Shown here piece after piece: positions 7,149 to 14,436 of a DNA stretch of 19,469 bases; position 1 is the first letter of the stretch, and each line of letters opens with the position of its first letter. The DNA is taken from NCBI GenBank assembly GCA_964622625.1, contig CAZUUQ010000051.1, positions 1-19,469 on the forward strand. Direction: 5' to 3'. The stretch is from CAZCWM01 sp964622625 (GTDB lineage: Bacteria > Planctomycetota > Phycisphaerae > Phycisphaerales > Phycisphaeraceae). Position numbers and translations under genes: made by a program. A model generated the notes under the pieces. It ran no database searches, was not told the origin of the DNA, and saw only the letters and a program-made list of their open reading frames with translations.

Positions 7149-9593
7149 ATGCCGCAACGCATTGCCCAGATCCAGAAGCTGTGCGGTCAACTGCCTGCGG
7201 AGGTGATCGAACGCCATCTCGCGCGCCTGCCATCGGAACTGCGGGACCGCTTCAGCGACGCGCAGATCGCCCGGCAGCTCCAGTGTGTCGCGCGCCTGGG
7301 CAACGACAACCCCGTCGAGGTCATGCTCGAGCCGGCCGACGACGGCCAGGTCGCCTGCACAGTCGTCGCCTTCGACCACGCTTTCGAGTTCTCGCTGATC
7401 ACCGGCTCGCTGGCGGGAGCGGGATTCAACATCGAAGCCGGTTGGGTCCATACCCTGCCGCCAGTGCCGCGCGAAGCGCCCACGACCGGTCGGGCCGGTG
7501 TGCTGCCGCGGTTCCTGCAACGCCTCCCGGGACGGTCAGCCGCCGCCCGCCAGCGCGATCCGCATGATGTGCCGATCATCATCGATGTCTTCCTGGGTCG
7601 CCCCGATGCGGACCTGGCGGACCTGCCGCGGGAGGAATGGTTCACGCGCGTCCGTGACGGCATCATCGAGGTCATCACCCTGCTGGACAAGGACGACGAC
7701 GCCTCGGTGCAGAAGGCCAAGAAGCTGGTCAATGAGCGGGTCACCGCCCGCCTGGCCAGCATGCCCTCCGCCGCCCAGCCCAGGCTGTTTCCCGTCGAAC
7801 TCGACATCCGCCGCCTGGAGAACCAGCGCATCCGCCTCACGCTGACCGCCCAGGACACGCCGGCGTTCCTCTACGCACTGTCCACCGCCCTGTCGCTTCG
7901 CGGCCTGAGCATCGACCGCGTGCGCATCACACCCGAACCCGACGGCGACCGCATCACCGACATGATCGAACTGATCCCGCCGCCCAGCACCGTCGAGGTC
8001 GATGAAAGCCTGCTGCAGCGCATCAAGCTCTCGGCCCTGCTGACCAAGCAGTTCACCTATTTCCTCGACCGCTCCCCCGATCCATTCGCCGCCCTGTCGC
8101 GTTTCGAGCGCCTGTCCGATGACATCCTCTCCAAGGCCGCCGACGCCGACAGCGCCGAGGGCTGGCTCAAACTGATGGCCGACCCGCGGGCCATGCGCGA
8201 CCTGGCCAAGGTGCTGGGCACCAGCGATTACCTGTGGGAGGATTTCATTCGCGGCCAGTACGAAACGCTCGAGCCGCTGCTGCGGACGGGCGCGGCAGCG
8301 CCCACCTACGCCGAACCACCGGAAACACTGCCCCATCGCATTGAACAGGCCCTGGCCGGGGCCGTCGGACTTGCCGAACAGCGGGACCGCCTCAATCGTT
8401 TCAAGGACCGCGAGACCTTCCAGCTCGACCTCGATCAGATCCTCAACCCGGCCATGGGCTTCCGCCAGTTCTCCGAGCGGCTGACATTCCTGGCTGAGAC
8501 GATGGTGGCCGCGGCGGCGAGACTCGTGTACGACGACCTGGTGCGATCCTACGGCAAGCCGCCGGTGCGAGGCGGCAGCGCTGCGGGCGAGGACAGCATG
8601 GCCGAGGGCCGCCTGGTCTACGCCGGGCCCGATCTTCCCTACGCGGTCTTCGGCCTCGGCAAGCTTGGCGGCGTCGCCATCGGATACGCCTCCGACATCG
8701 AGCTGCTGTTTGTCTTTGATGCCGATCCCACCGCCCGGACCGCCGGCGGCAAGCGCCAGCCCATCAGCAACCACGAGTTCTTCGAGCAGTTTGTCGAGGA
8801 GACCTCCAAGTTCATCCGCGCGCGGCAGGCGGGCATTTTCGAAATGGACCTGCGGCTGCGTCCCTACGGCAAAGAGGGGCCGCTGGCGGTCAGCGCCGAC
8901 CAGTTTGCCGCGTACTACGGGCCCGGCGGGCCGGCCCACACATTCGAAAAGCTCGCGCTGGTCCGCCTGCGCTGGATCGCGGGCAATCCCGAACTGGGCT
9001 ACCGCATCGAACAGACCCGCGATGCGATCATCTACGACCATGCCGATGAGGTACTCGACCTCGACGCGCTGTGGACCATCTGGAACAAGGTCAAACAGCA
9101 GAAACTTGAAGGCGCCGTCCGACTGAACGCGAAATATTCACCGGGCGCGCTGGTCGACCTGGAGGGCACGGTGCAGTTGCTTCAGGTCAAACACGCCCGC
9201 CGGGCGCCGCAGCTTCGCGTGCCGCGACTGTCACTGGCTCTGGAAGCCTTGCAGCGGGCGGCCGTCCTGCGCCCGGCACAGTACGCGCAGCTCCGGGCCG
9301 CTTACGAGTTCCTCCGCCAGCTCATCAATGCCCTGCGCATGCTCCGCGGCAACGCGCAGGATCTGTTTCTGCCCGAACCCGACAACCTCGAACTGCTGCA
9401 CCTGGCACGGCGAATGGGCTATGCCGCCCGCGAAGCCGCCGCATCGGACACCTCGGCCGATGGCGGCCCGGCGCGGCAACTGCTCGACGATTTCACCGCC
9501 CACACCGCCAGTGTCCGCTCCTTCATCCGCGAGCACTTCGGCCGTCCTTGCCCCGGTGAAGGCGATGCCGGAAACCCCCTTCCACGTGGCTAG
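7149..9593 (+). CDS. glnE: GlnE-like nucleotidyltransferase with two N-terminal ACT-like domains
   Basis: An 814-residue protein of the glutamine-synthetase adenylyltransferase family; family members attach or remove AMP on glutamine synthetase in response to nitrogen status. Only one catalytic half is present, where E. coli GlnE has two in about 945 residues. Seen: the nucleotidyltransferase signature FGLGKLGG (about residue 499) followed by YASDIELLFVF, with a D-x-E metal pair instead of the common D-x-D; the third acidic site in FEMDLRLRPYGKEGPL (about 566); and the C-terminal helical region with VDLEGTVQLLQVKHARR and YEFLRQLINALRMLRG. The RPYGKEGPL stretch resembles the N-terminal (deadenylylating) half of GlnE more than the C-terminal half. 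Ahead of this lie two ACT-like segments, about residues 60-105 and 224-275 (RIRLTLTAQDTPAFLYALS), as in GlnD. The start at 7149 is chosen for AAGGA nine bases upstream; an in-frame extension to 6990 overlaps the previous gene. The family is clear; the exact reaction is not. Confidence 0.85.
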   Translation: MPQRIAQIQKLCGQLPAEVIERHLARLPSELRDRFSDAQIARQLQCVARLGNDNPVEVMLEPADDGQVACTVVAFDHAFEFSLITGSLAGAGFNIEAGWVHTLPPVPREAPTTGRAGVLPRFLQRLPGRSAAARQRDPHDVPIIIDVFLGRPDADLADLPREEWFTRVRDGIIEVITLLDKDDDASVQKAKKLVNERVTARLASMPSAAQPRLFPVELDIRRLENQRIRLTLTAQDTPAFLYALSTALSLRGLSIDRVRITPEPDGDRITDMIELIPPPSTVEVDESLLQRIKLSALLTKQFTYFLDRSPDPFAALSRFERLSDDILSKAADADSAEGWLKLMADPRAMRDLAKVLGTSDYLWEDFIRGQYETLEPLLRTGAAAPTYAEPPETLPHRIEQALAGAVGLAEQRDRLNRFKDRETFQLDLDQILNPAMGFRQFSERLTFLAETMVAAAARLVYDDLVRSYGKPPVRGGSAAGEDSMAEGRLVYAGPDLPYAVFGLGKLGGVAIGYASDIELLFVFDADPTARTAGGKRQPISNHEFFEQFVEETSKFIRARQAGIFEMDLRLRPYGKEGPLAVSADQFAAYYGPGGPAHTFEKLALVRLRWIAGNPELGYRIEQTRDAIIYDHADEVLDLDALWTIWNKVKQQKLEGAVRLNAKYSPGALVDLEGTVQLLQVKHARRAPQLRVPRLSLALEALQRAAVLRPAQYAQLRAAYEFLRQLINALRMLRGNAQDLFLPEPDNLELLHLARRMGYAAREAAASDTSADGGPARQLLDDFTAHTASVRSFIREHFGRPCPGEGDAGNPLPRG

Positions 9594-9682
9594 TCGCCGA
9601 TCCGTGTGGAATCAGGCCGTACGCCGCTACTGCTCCGTCGACCCGGCAGCGGGACGATCGGCCGGAACTTGCATAGCCCGCT
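9594..9682. other. Convergent intergenic region, no clear terminator
   Basis: Eighty-nine bases between the glnE-like stop (plus strand) and the TPR-protein stop (minus strand). It is GC-rich with short complementary patches but has no strong hairpin followed by a T-run on either strand. No feature is called. Confidence 0.5.
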
Positions 9683-10981
9683 TCACCGCGATGGGGAAGG
9701 ATGGGGCCCGCGCGACCGCAGGCGGCTGCGCAGCGCAATCGCATCGCCATAGCGTGGATTGAGCGACAAAGCGGCCCGGTTGGCGTCAGAGGCCGCCTCC
9801 ACCTCGCCCAGCGCCTGGCGACACGCAGCCAGATGATGGAATGCGTCGGCTCGATTGGGCCATGCCCTGGCGTGCTCCTCCAGCCGCCCGCAGGCAAACC
9901 GCAGCAGCGACGACAGCCCCGACGGGCCGTCAGGCGATTCCGCCGCGGTCTTTTCGCTGAGGGCGGATGCGATGACCAGTCCCGCGACCGCATGCGGCCA
10001 GAGCTTTCGTCGCAGAGCTCTGCACTCGGCGCGGCCCACCAACGTGATCACTTGCCGTCCCGCACGCCGCGCCAGGCGGCGTCGGCCCGACATCCTCGCG
10101 CTGAGCGCCAGCGCCGACCACGCCTCCGCCAGCTTCGGTGACATGGCCGGGCCCGCGGCGCTGCGCAGACGGCGCACGCGGCGCCATGCCCATGCCCCCG
10201 CCGCAATGAATCGGCCGGCCCGCAAATGCGCGATCATCAACGAGCGGGCCGCCGCGGCAACCCGACCGCGCCTGACGGCCATCTCCAGTCGATGCACCGC
10301 CACGGCATCCGTTCCGGATCGCCGCGCCAGCCGACCGGCCAGATGCCACAGGCTGCCGTCATGCGGGCATTCCTCGAGCAATTCGACGATCAGACGCTCG
10401 GCGTCAGCGGCCAGGCCCGCGGAAGCCAGCACGCGGGCAGCCCAGCATCGCAGGTGGGCGGGCATGGCCCCCGGCCGTGAACCCAGCATCAGTTCAACGC
10501 CCTCGCGCGGATGCTCAACCGCCACGCAGCGAGCCAACAAACGCCGCACACTCTGCGCGTCGGGCTGCTGATCCAGCCAGGCCCGCAGGACCGCCTGAGC
10601 CGACTGCCTGCGTCCCAGCAGCACATCCAGCGCCGCCTGCCGACGCAGCACCTGCATCGACGCGGCCGGTCGCAGTGGCAAGGACGAGCGTGCCAGTTCC
10701 CGTTGGCCGCTTTCCCATAAGCGTGTGCAGCGTGCCAGGGCCGCATCCGCGTCCTCGTCGGCCGCGGTCGTCGGCCGAGCGCTCGCCAGCCGCACCCGAG
10801 CATCCAGCAGCCGGGCTTCCAGCAGTGCCGGCTCATGCGCCAGCGCCTCCTTCAACAGACGGGCGGCATCGCGCGGCAGGCCCGCATCAAGGCAGACACT
10901 GGCGCGATCCGTCAGCTCCGCAGCCCGTGCCATTCGCGGCAGCCCTGTCCCAGTCGCCGTTCTGTCGCGGCGCTGTTTCAT
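9683..10981 (-). CDS. TPR-like helical-repeat protein, 432 residues
   Basis: The protein is almost wholly alanine-, leucine- and arginine-rich amphipathic helix. Several stretches have TPR spacing, for example ASVCLDAGLPRDAARLLKEA near residue 28, VLASAGLAADAERLIVELLE in the middle, and ACRQALGEVEAASDANRAAL near the C-terminus, each followed by a proline- or aspartate-led turn. TPR solenoids are protein-binding scaffolds; no catalytic motif, signal peptide or convincing membrane helix is seen. Its ATG (10981) overlaps the stop of the upstream gene in an ATGA arrangement, so the two are probably translationally coupled and made in fixed ratio. It is the last gene of the minus-strand run that contains proB. 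The partner and pathway are unknown. A role with the preceding TPR-like protein is inferred from the coupling only. Confidence 0.75.
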   Translation of the reverse strand: MKQRRDRTATGTGLPRMARAAELTDRASVCLDAGLPRDAARLLKEALAHEPALLEARLLDARVRLASARPTTAADEDADAALARCTRLWESGQRELARSSLPLRPAASMQVLRRQAALDVLLGRRQSAQAVLRAWLDQQPDAQSVRRLLARCVAVEHPREGVELMLGSRPGAMPAHLRCWAARVLASAGLAADAERLIVELLEECPHDGSLWHLAGRLARRSGTDAVAVHRLEMAVRRGRVAAAARSLMIAHLRAGRFIAAGAWAWRRVRRLRSAAGPAMSPKLAEAWSALALSARMSGRRRLARRAGRQVITLVGRAECRALRRKLWPHAVAGLVIASALSEKTAAESPDGPSGLSSLLRFACGRLEEHARAWPNRADAFHHLAACRQALGEVEAASDANRAALSLNPRYGDAIALRSRLRSRGPHPSPSR

Positions 10982-11727
10982 GCAGCCTGCCTCCGTGCCA
11001 TGTGGGAGCGGCGGGCAAGCGCTTGCAGGTCACGGTACTCAGGATGGGCCGCCAGCGACGCCGCCAGAGCCGCATCGGCCAGACGTTGCTGACGCCGATT
11101 CGCAGCCGTGCGCAACAGCAGCTTGGCCGCCAGGGCGTTACCCGGCTCGATGCGACTGACGCGCATGGCCCAGCGACGGGCGGATGAACGATCCCCGTCG
11201 AGCAGCGCCAGTTCGGCGGCCGCAAGGCACAATCCAGCGCCCAGGTCCCGTCGCCGCCGCCCTGCCGCGAGGCGGTCCACGGCCAATCGCAGCCGGGCGA
11301 TCATCTCCGGCCGCGGATCCATGCGCAGGGCGGCCACAAGACTGGGCAACAGGTGCTCGCGGCAAGCCAGATCGTCCGCCAGTCGGGTTGCCTGCGAGAC
11401 ATCGCCCGCCTCACGCGGCCGTGCGCGGCGACGGCGCGCAGATCGCGCCAGGTGAATCAGGCGTGCCAGACCCAGAGACTGCGGCAGCGCGGTCGCAGGT
11501 CCAGTCAGCATGGCCAGCAGATCGCGGCCCAGAGGCGGAAGATTCCGCCACTCGCGCAGGGACGTCAGCGCGTCGCGCCGCCGGCCGTCCAGAATCCACC
11601 GCGCCAGCCGCGCCAGGCGCTGGTCGGGTGTCTCCTGCCTGGGCGATGTCGCTTGGCGGCTCGACAGCGTCAGCACCCGCCGCCACGCGGCCCGTGGACT
11701 GCGTCGATCTGATGGTGCGCTGCTCAT
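10978..11727 (-). CDS. TPR-like helical protein, 249 residues, coupled to the next gene
   Basis: An alanine/arginine-rich, mainly helical protein of no family I can name. Segments such as CLAAAELALLDGDRSSARRWAM and the following RIEPGNALAAKLLLRTAANRR have TPR-like two-helix spacing with a characteristic EPGN turn. The N-terminal 25 residues are basic and serine-rich, and no signal peptide is obvious. I start it at the ATG at 11727; a TTG at 11778 in the same frame would add 17 residues that look like leader sequence. Neither has a convincing ribosome site. The stop TGA shares bases with the start of the 432-residue TPR protein (ATGA at 10978-10981). It begins 123 bases after proB in the same orientation. 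Function unknown; possibly a paralogue or partner of the protein it is coupled to. Confidence 0.68.
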   Translation of the reverse strand: MSSAPSDRRSPRAAWRRVLTLSSRQATSPRQETPDQRLARLARWILDGRRRDALTSLREWRNLPPLGRDLLAMLTGPATALPQSLGLARLIHLARSARRRRARPREAGDVSQATRLADDLACREHLLPSLVAALRMDPRPEMIARLRLAVDRLAAGRRRRDLGAGLCLAAAELALLDGDRSSARRWAMRVSRIEPGNALAAKLLLRTAANRRQQRLADAALAASLAAHPEYRDLQALARRSHMARRQAA

Positions 11728-11850
11728 CACATGACCCGTGGAACCCGGCCGATGCGCAACCAACGAGCGCCGGCACAACCGTGCCGGGCTGTGAAGCAGT
11801 ATCGGTTGTAGCGATCACGCGGTTGAGCGCGACAGGGGGCCCTGCCCCGC
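11728..11850. other. Spacer between proB and the TPR-like gene
   Basis: 123 bases with no open frame that looks coding apart from a possible 17-residue TTG-initiated extension of the TPR-like gene (to 11778). On the minus strand GATACT in the middle is a fair -10 but has no matching -35. No terminator-like hairpin with a T-run was found. Confidence 0.4.
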
Positions 11851-13017
11851 TTAAGGACCAGCGCCCGGATCGAAGCCGCCGGCGTCCCGCCCGATAACCA
11901 CCAGATTGTCGCGGTGGATCACTTCCGCGTAGCCGGCCCGCCCGAGAATCTTTTCGAACTGACTGGAGCGCTTGCCCATGATGAGCACCACCTCGTCGCT
12001 GCTGTAGTTGCACAGACCGCGGGCCGCCTCGCGCCCGTCGGGGCCGAACACGGCTATGACCTGACCGCGTTCGAAGCGCCCCGACACGCCCGTGATGCCG
12101 ATGGCCAGCAGACTGCGGTTCTGGTGGAGCAGGGCGGCGACGGCGCCGGCGTCGATGGTGACGGCCCCCGCCGGCCGCCGTGTCAGGCCGATCCACCGCT
12201 GCCGCGCTCCCAGCTTCCGCTGCCGCGGCAGGAACAGCGTGCCCACCGCCTCGCCCGCCAGCAGGCGGGTGAGAACCCGCGGCTGGCGGCCGTCGGCGAT
12301 CACCGCCACGCGGCCGGCCGTCGCCACCAGACGCGCCGCCTCCAGCTTGCTGCCCATGCCGCCGGTCCCGAACACCGTCTTCTCCGATCGCACCAGCCCG
12401 TTGGCCTCGTCAAGGTCGCGCACCAGATCGACACGATGTCCCTCGCCGTCCATCAGGCCGTCCACCACCGTCAGCAGCACCAGCACGTCGCCGCCGATCG
12501 CGTTGCACAGCAGGGCCGAAAGGCAGTCATTGTCCCCCACGCGGATCTCGTCGACAGCCACGGTGTCATTCTCGTTGACGATGGGCACGCAGCCGTAGGC
12601 ATGCAGCCGCTGCAGGCAGTTGCGGACATTGAGAAACCGCGCGCGGTCGTCAAAGTCGCGACGGGTCAGGAGCAGTTGCGCGACCTCCAGCCCGTGCCGG
12701 GCGAACGCCTCATGAAACCGCGTCATCAGTCGCCGTTGACCGACGGCCGCCATGGCCTGCAACTCCGCCACGTCGCGCGGGCGCTTGGCCAGGCCCAGGG
12801 CGGCGCAACCCGCACCGATGGCGCCGCTGGACACCAGCGTCACTTCGTGGCCGCGCTGGCGCAGTTCGGCAACCTGGGTCGCCACGTCGCTCAGGAACGC
12901 GGGATCGACCCCCCCCACCGTGGCCGGATCCTTGCCACCCAGCAGTGCGGTGCCCAGCTTGACGACGATCCGCCGTGATTTCGGCAGCACGGTCTGACGC
13001 AGTTCGGTGGAGGGCAC
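11851..13017 (-). CDS. proB: Glutamate 5-kinase with C-terminal PUA domain
   Basis: A cytosolic enzyme phosphorylating L-glutamate to glutamyl-5-phosphate, the first step of proline synthesis. The 388 residues are slightly longer than the 367 of E. coli ProB. The amino-acid-kinase domain (about residues 14-262) shows KLGTALLGG, LVSSGAIGAG, the substrate loop NENDTVAVDEIRVGDND, TVVDGLMDGEG and the nucleotide-binding FGTGGMGSKLEAA. A PUA domain follows (about 284-362: AGAVTIDAGAVAALL to SDEVVLIMGKRSSQ), as in the long form of the enzyme. The start is a GTG at 13017 with no strong ribosome site; it gives the expected short lead-in before the first kinase strand. No proA is in the window. It sits between kdtA and the TPR pair in the same orientation, which does not suggest a shared pathway. 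Confidence 0.95.
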   Translation of the reverse strand: MPSTELRQTVLPKSRRIVVKLGTALLGGKDPATVGGVDPAFLSDVATQVAELRQRGHEVTLVSSGAIGAGCAALGLAKRPRDVAELQAMAAVGQRRLMTRFHEAFARHGLEVAQLLLTRRDFDDRARFLNVRNCLQRLHAYGCVPIVNENDTVAVDEIRVGDNDCLSALLCNAIGGDVLVLLTVVDGLMDGEGHRVDLVRDLDEANGLVRSEKTVFGTGGMGSKLEAARLVATAGRVAVIADGRQPRVLTRLLAGEAVGTLFLPRQRKLGARQRWIGLTRRPAGAVTIDAGAVAALLHQNRSLLAIGITGVSGRFERGQVIAVFGPDGREAARGLCNYSSDEVVLIMGKRSSQFEKILGRAGYAEVIHRDNLVVIGRDAGGFDPGAGP

Positions 13018-13050
13018 GGGTGGTCCGTTTCAGGCTGCGAGGCTTCAGTT

Positions 13051-13080
13051 CCGGGCCGCAAGTGTAAAGTCCGCGGCCGG
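13051..13080. repeat. Imperfect GC-rich hairpin between kdtA and proB
   Basis: CCGGGCCGC (13051-13059) pairs with GCGGCCGG (13073-13080) with one bulged base and a 13-base loop. It lies 23 bases beyond the kdtA stop on the minus strand and has no T-run after it. It also contains the candidate proB -10 box, so it could be a weak terminator or a control element; either is speculative. Confidence 0.3.
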
Positions 13081-13088
13081 AAAGCCAA
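13061..13088 (-). promoter_or_regulatory. Candidate proB promoter
   Basis: On the minus strand TTGGCT (13088-13083) and TACACT (13066-13061) are 16 bases apart, each matching the sigma-70 consensus at four positions. Transcription would start about 40 bases before the proB GTG. This would let proB be expressed separately from kdtA. Confidence 0.35.
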
Positions 13089-13102
13089 GTCTCCCGCCTC
13101 GG

Positions 13103-14395
13103 TCAGGCCGTCGGCAGTTTCAGCAGGCCCAGCAGCATGCGGGCATAACGGTCGGTGGCGCCCTGACGACTTTGGATGACTTCACGGCCACGTCGGGCCA
13201 GGTCGGCAGCGCGGTCGCGATCAGCCAGCAGAGCGGCGGCGGCCGGGCCGGGCTGGTCGGTCACCTCGATGCCGCCGGCCGCGATCAGCGCGTTCATGGC
13301 GTCGGCGAAATTGCTGTAATGCGGCCCGGTGATCGTCGGTTTGCCCAGGCCGATCGGCTCAAGAATGTTCGAGCCGTACATGCCCAGGAAGCTGCGTCCG
13401 ACCAGCGCCACATCCGCCAGGGCGTAGGCTTTGGCCAGTTCGCCGATGGTGTCGAGCAGAAACAGCCGACTTGCATCAAGCGGTCGCCGACGGCCGTCAC
13501 GCCACTGCGTTCGCCGCACGATGCCCGGCGCCAGGGCCGCCACGGCGTCGAACCGCTCCGGCTTGCGCGGCACGAGCAGAAGCTGGGCGTCGGGCGGGCA
13601 GGTGTCGATCAGCAGTCTCTCCTCGCCCGGTCCTGTGGAGCCGGCGACGATCAACGGGCGCCGGCGGTCGATGCCCATCTCGGCCGCCAGCTCGGACGCA
13701 CCGGGCACGTCGTCGACCAGGCGGGCCGTATCCCACTTGAGCGTGTCCATGACGTGAACGCGGTCGGGCGGTGTGCCCAGCGCGATGAACCGTTGGGCAA
13801 TGTCGGCATCCTGCGCGCCCACGGCCGCGAGACGGGCGAATGTCGATCGCACCAGCGGCCGCACTCGGCGATATCGCGGAAAGCTGTGGGCGCTGATACG
13901 ACCGTTGACCACCGCCACCGGGATGCTTCGCCGCGCGCAGGTGTCGACGAAATTGGGCCACGCCTCCAGTTCCACCAGGCCGACGGCATCGGGGCGGACG
14001 TTATCAAGAAACCGCCGCACGACCCACGAAAAGTCGAGCGGATAGCGCACCACCGGCAGAGGATGGGGCAGGCGGTCGGCAAACAGCTCGCAGGCGCGGG
14101 CGTGGCCGGTGTTCGTGGCGCTGGCGATGACCAGGCGCAGACGGCTGCCGCCCAGTTCGCGCAGCCGGGCGACCAGTCCACGGATGGCATCGACTTCGCC
14201 GACACTGACGGCGTAGAGCAGCAGTGTCCGGGCTGCCGCTTCAGGCGCCGTGTTGCGGTCAGGCGCCGCCTTGCAGTGTCCCAGCCGCCCGCGCCAGTCG
14301 GTGCGCCACTTGCCGCTGCGCAGCAGATGGACCGCCAGCACGGGGCTGAGCGCCGCCAGACCGATGCCGTAAGCCACGTCGCGCACGCGCTGCAT
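13103..14395 (-). CDS. kdtA: 3-deoxy-D-manno-octulosonic acid (Kdo) transferase
   Basis: A family GT30 glycosyltransferase (also called waaA) that moves Kdo from CMP-Kdo onto the lipid A precursor at the cytosolic face of the inner membrane. The 430 residues match the usual 420-430. Seen: an N-terminal membrane-associating helix (YGIGLAALSPVLAVHLL), the catalytic-base region LLLYAVSVGEVDA (E67), RYPLDFSWVVRRFLDNVRPD, VELEAWPNF, the hinge LIVAGSTGPGEE, LLLVPRKPERFD, and the donor-binding stretch GRSFLGMYGSNILEPIGLG followed by GPHYSNF. In proteobacterial enzymes the latter usually reads GGS..P.GGHNPLEP, so this is a variant form. I chose the ATG at 14395; a GTG at 14413 would add six residues. 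It starts 23-41 bases after the LptC/LptA-like gene, strongly suggesting one LPS operon. Confidence 0.93.
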   Translation of the reverse strand: MQRVRDVAYGIGLAALSPVLAVHLLRSGKWRTDWRGRLGHCKAAPDRNTAPEAAARTLLLYAVSVGEVDAIRGLVARLRELGGSRLRLVIASATNTGHARACELFADRLPHPLPVVRYPLDFSWVVRRFLDNVRPDAVGLVELEAWPNFVDTCARRSIPVAVVNGRISAHSFPRYRRVRPLVRSTFARLAAVGAQDADIAQRFIALGTPPDRVHVMDTLKWDTARLVDDVPGASELAAEMGIDRRRPLIVAGSTGPGEERLLIDTCPPDAQLLLVPRKPERFDAVAALAPGIVRRTQWRDGRRRPLDASRLFLLDTIGELAKAYALADVALVGRSFLGMYGSNILEPIGLGKPTITGPHYSNFADAMNALIAAGGIEVTDQPGPAAAALLADRDRAADLARRGREVIQSRQGATDRYARMLLGLLKLPTA

Positions 14396-14401
14396 GGGGG
14401 G

Positions 14402-14407
14402 ATTGTA
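14402..14407 (-). promoter_or_regulatory. -10-like box six bases before the kdtA ATG
   Basis: TACAAT on the minus strand ends six bases before the ATG at 14395. A start at this distance would make a leaderless transcript. No good -35 is present at standard spacing, and no Shine-Dalgarno is seen. Co-transcription from upstream is an equally good explanation. Confidence 0.25.
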
Positions 14408-14436
14408 CGGCACGCGCGGTTGTGGGGAGCGCGCCG

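Noticed and set aside
7536..9041. 501-codon minus-strand open frame within the glnE-like gene
   Set aside because: It mirrors a conserved coding frame on the plus strand and has no motif of its own.
12909..12916. C8 homopolymer in proB as a phase-variation tract
   Set aside because: The frame is intact through a conserved part of the kinase, and similar G/C runs of seven occur in the aminotransferase and RND genes, as expected at this GC content. Housekeeping proB is an unlikely phase-variable gene.
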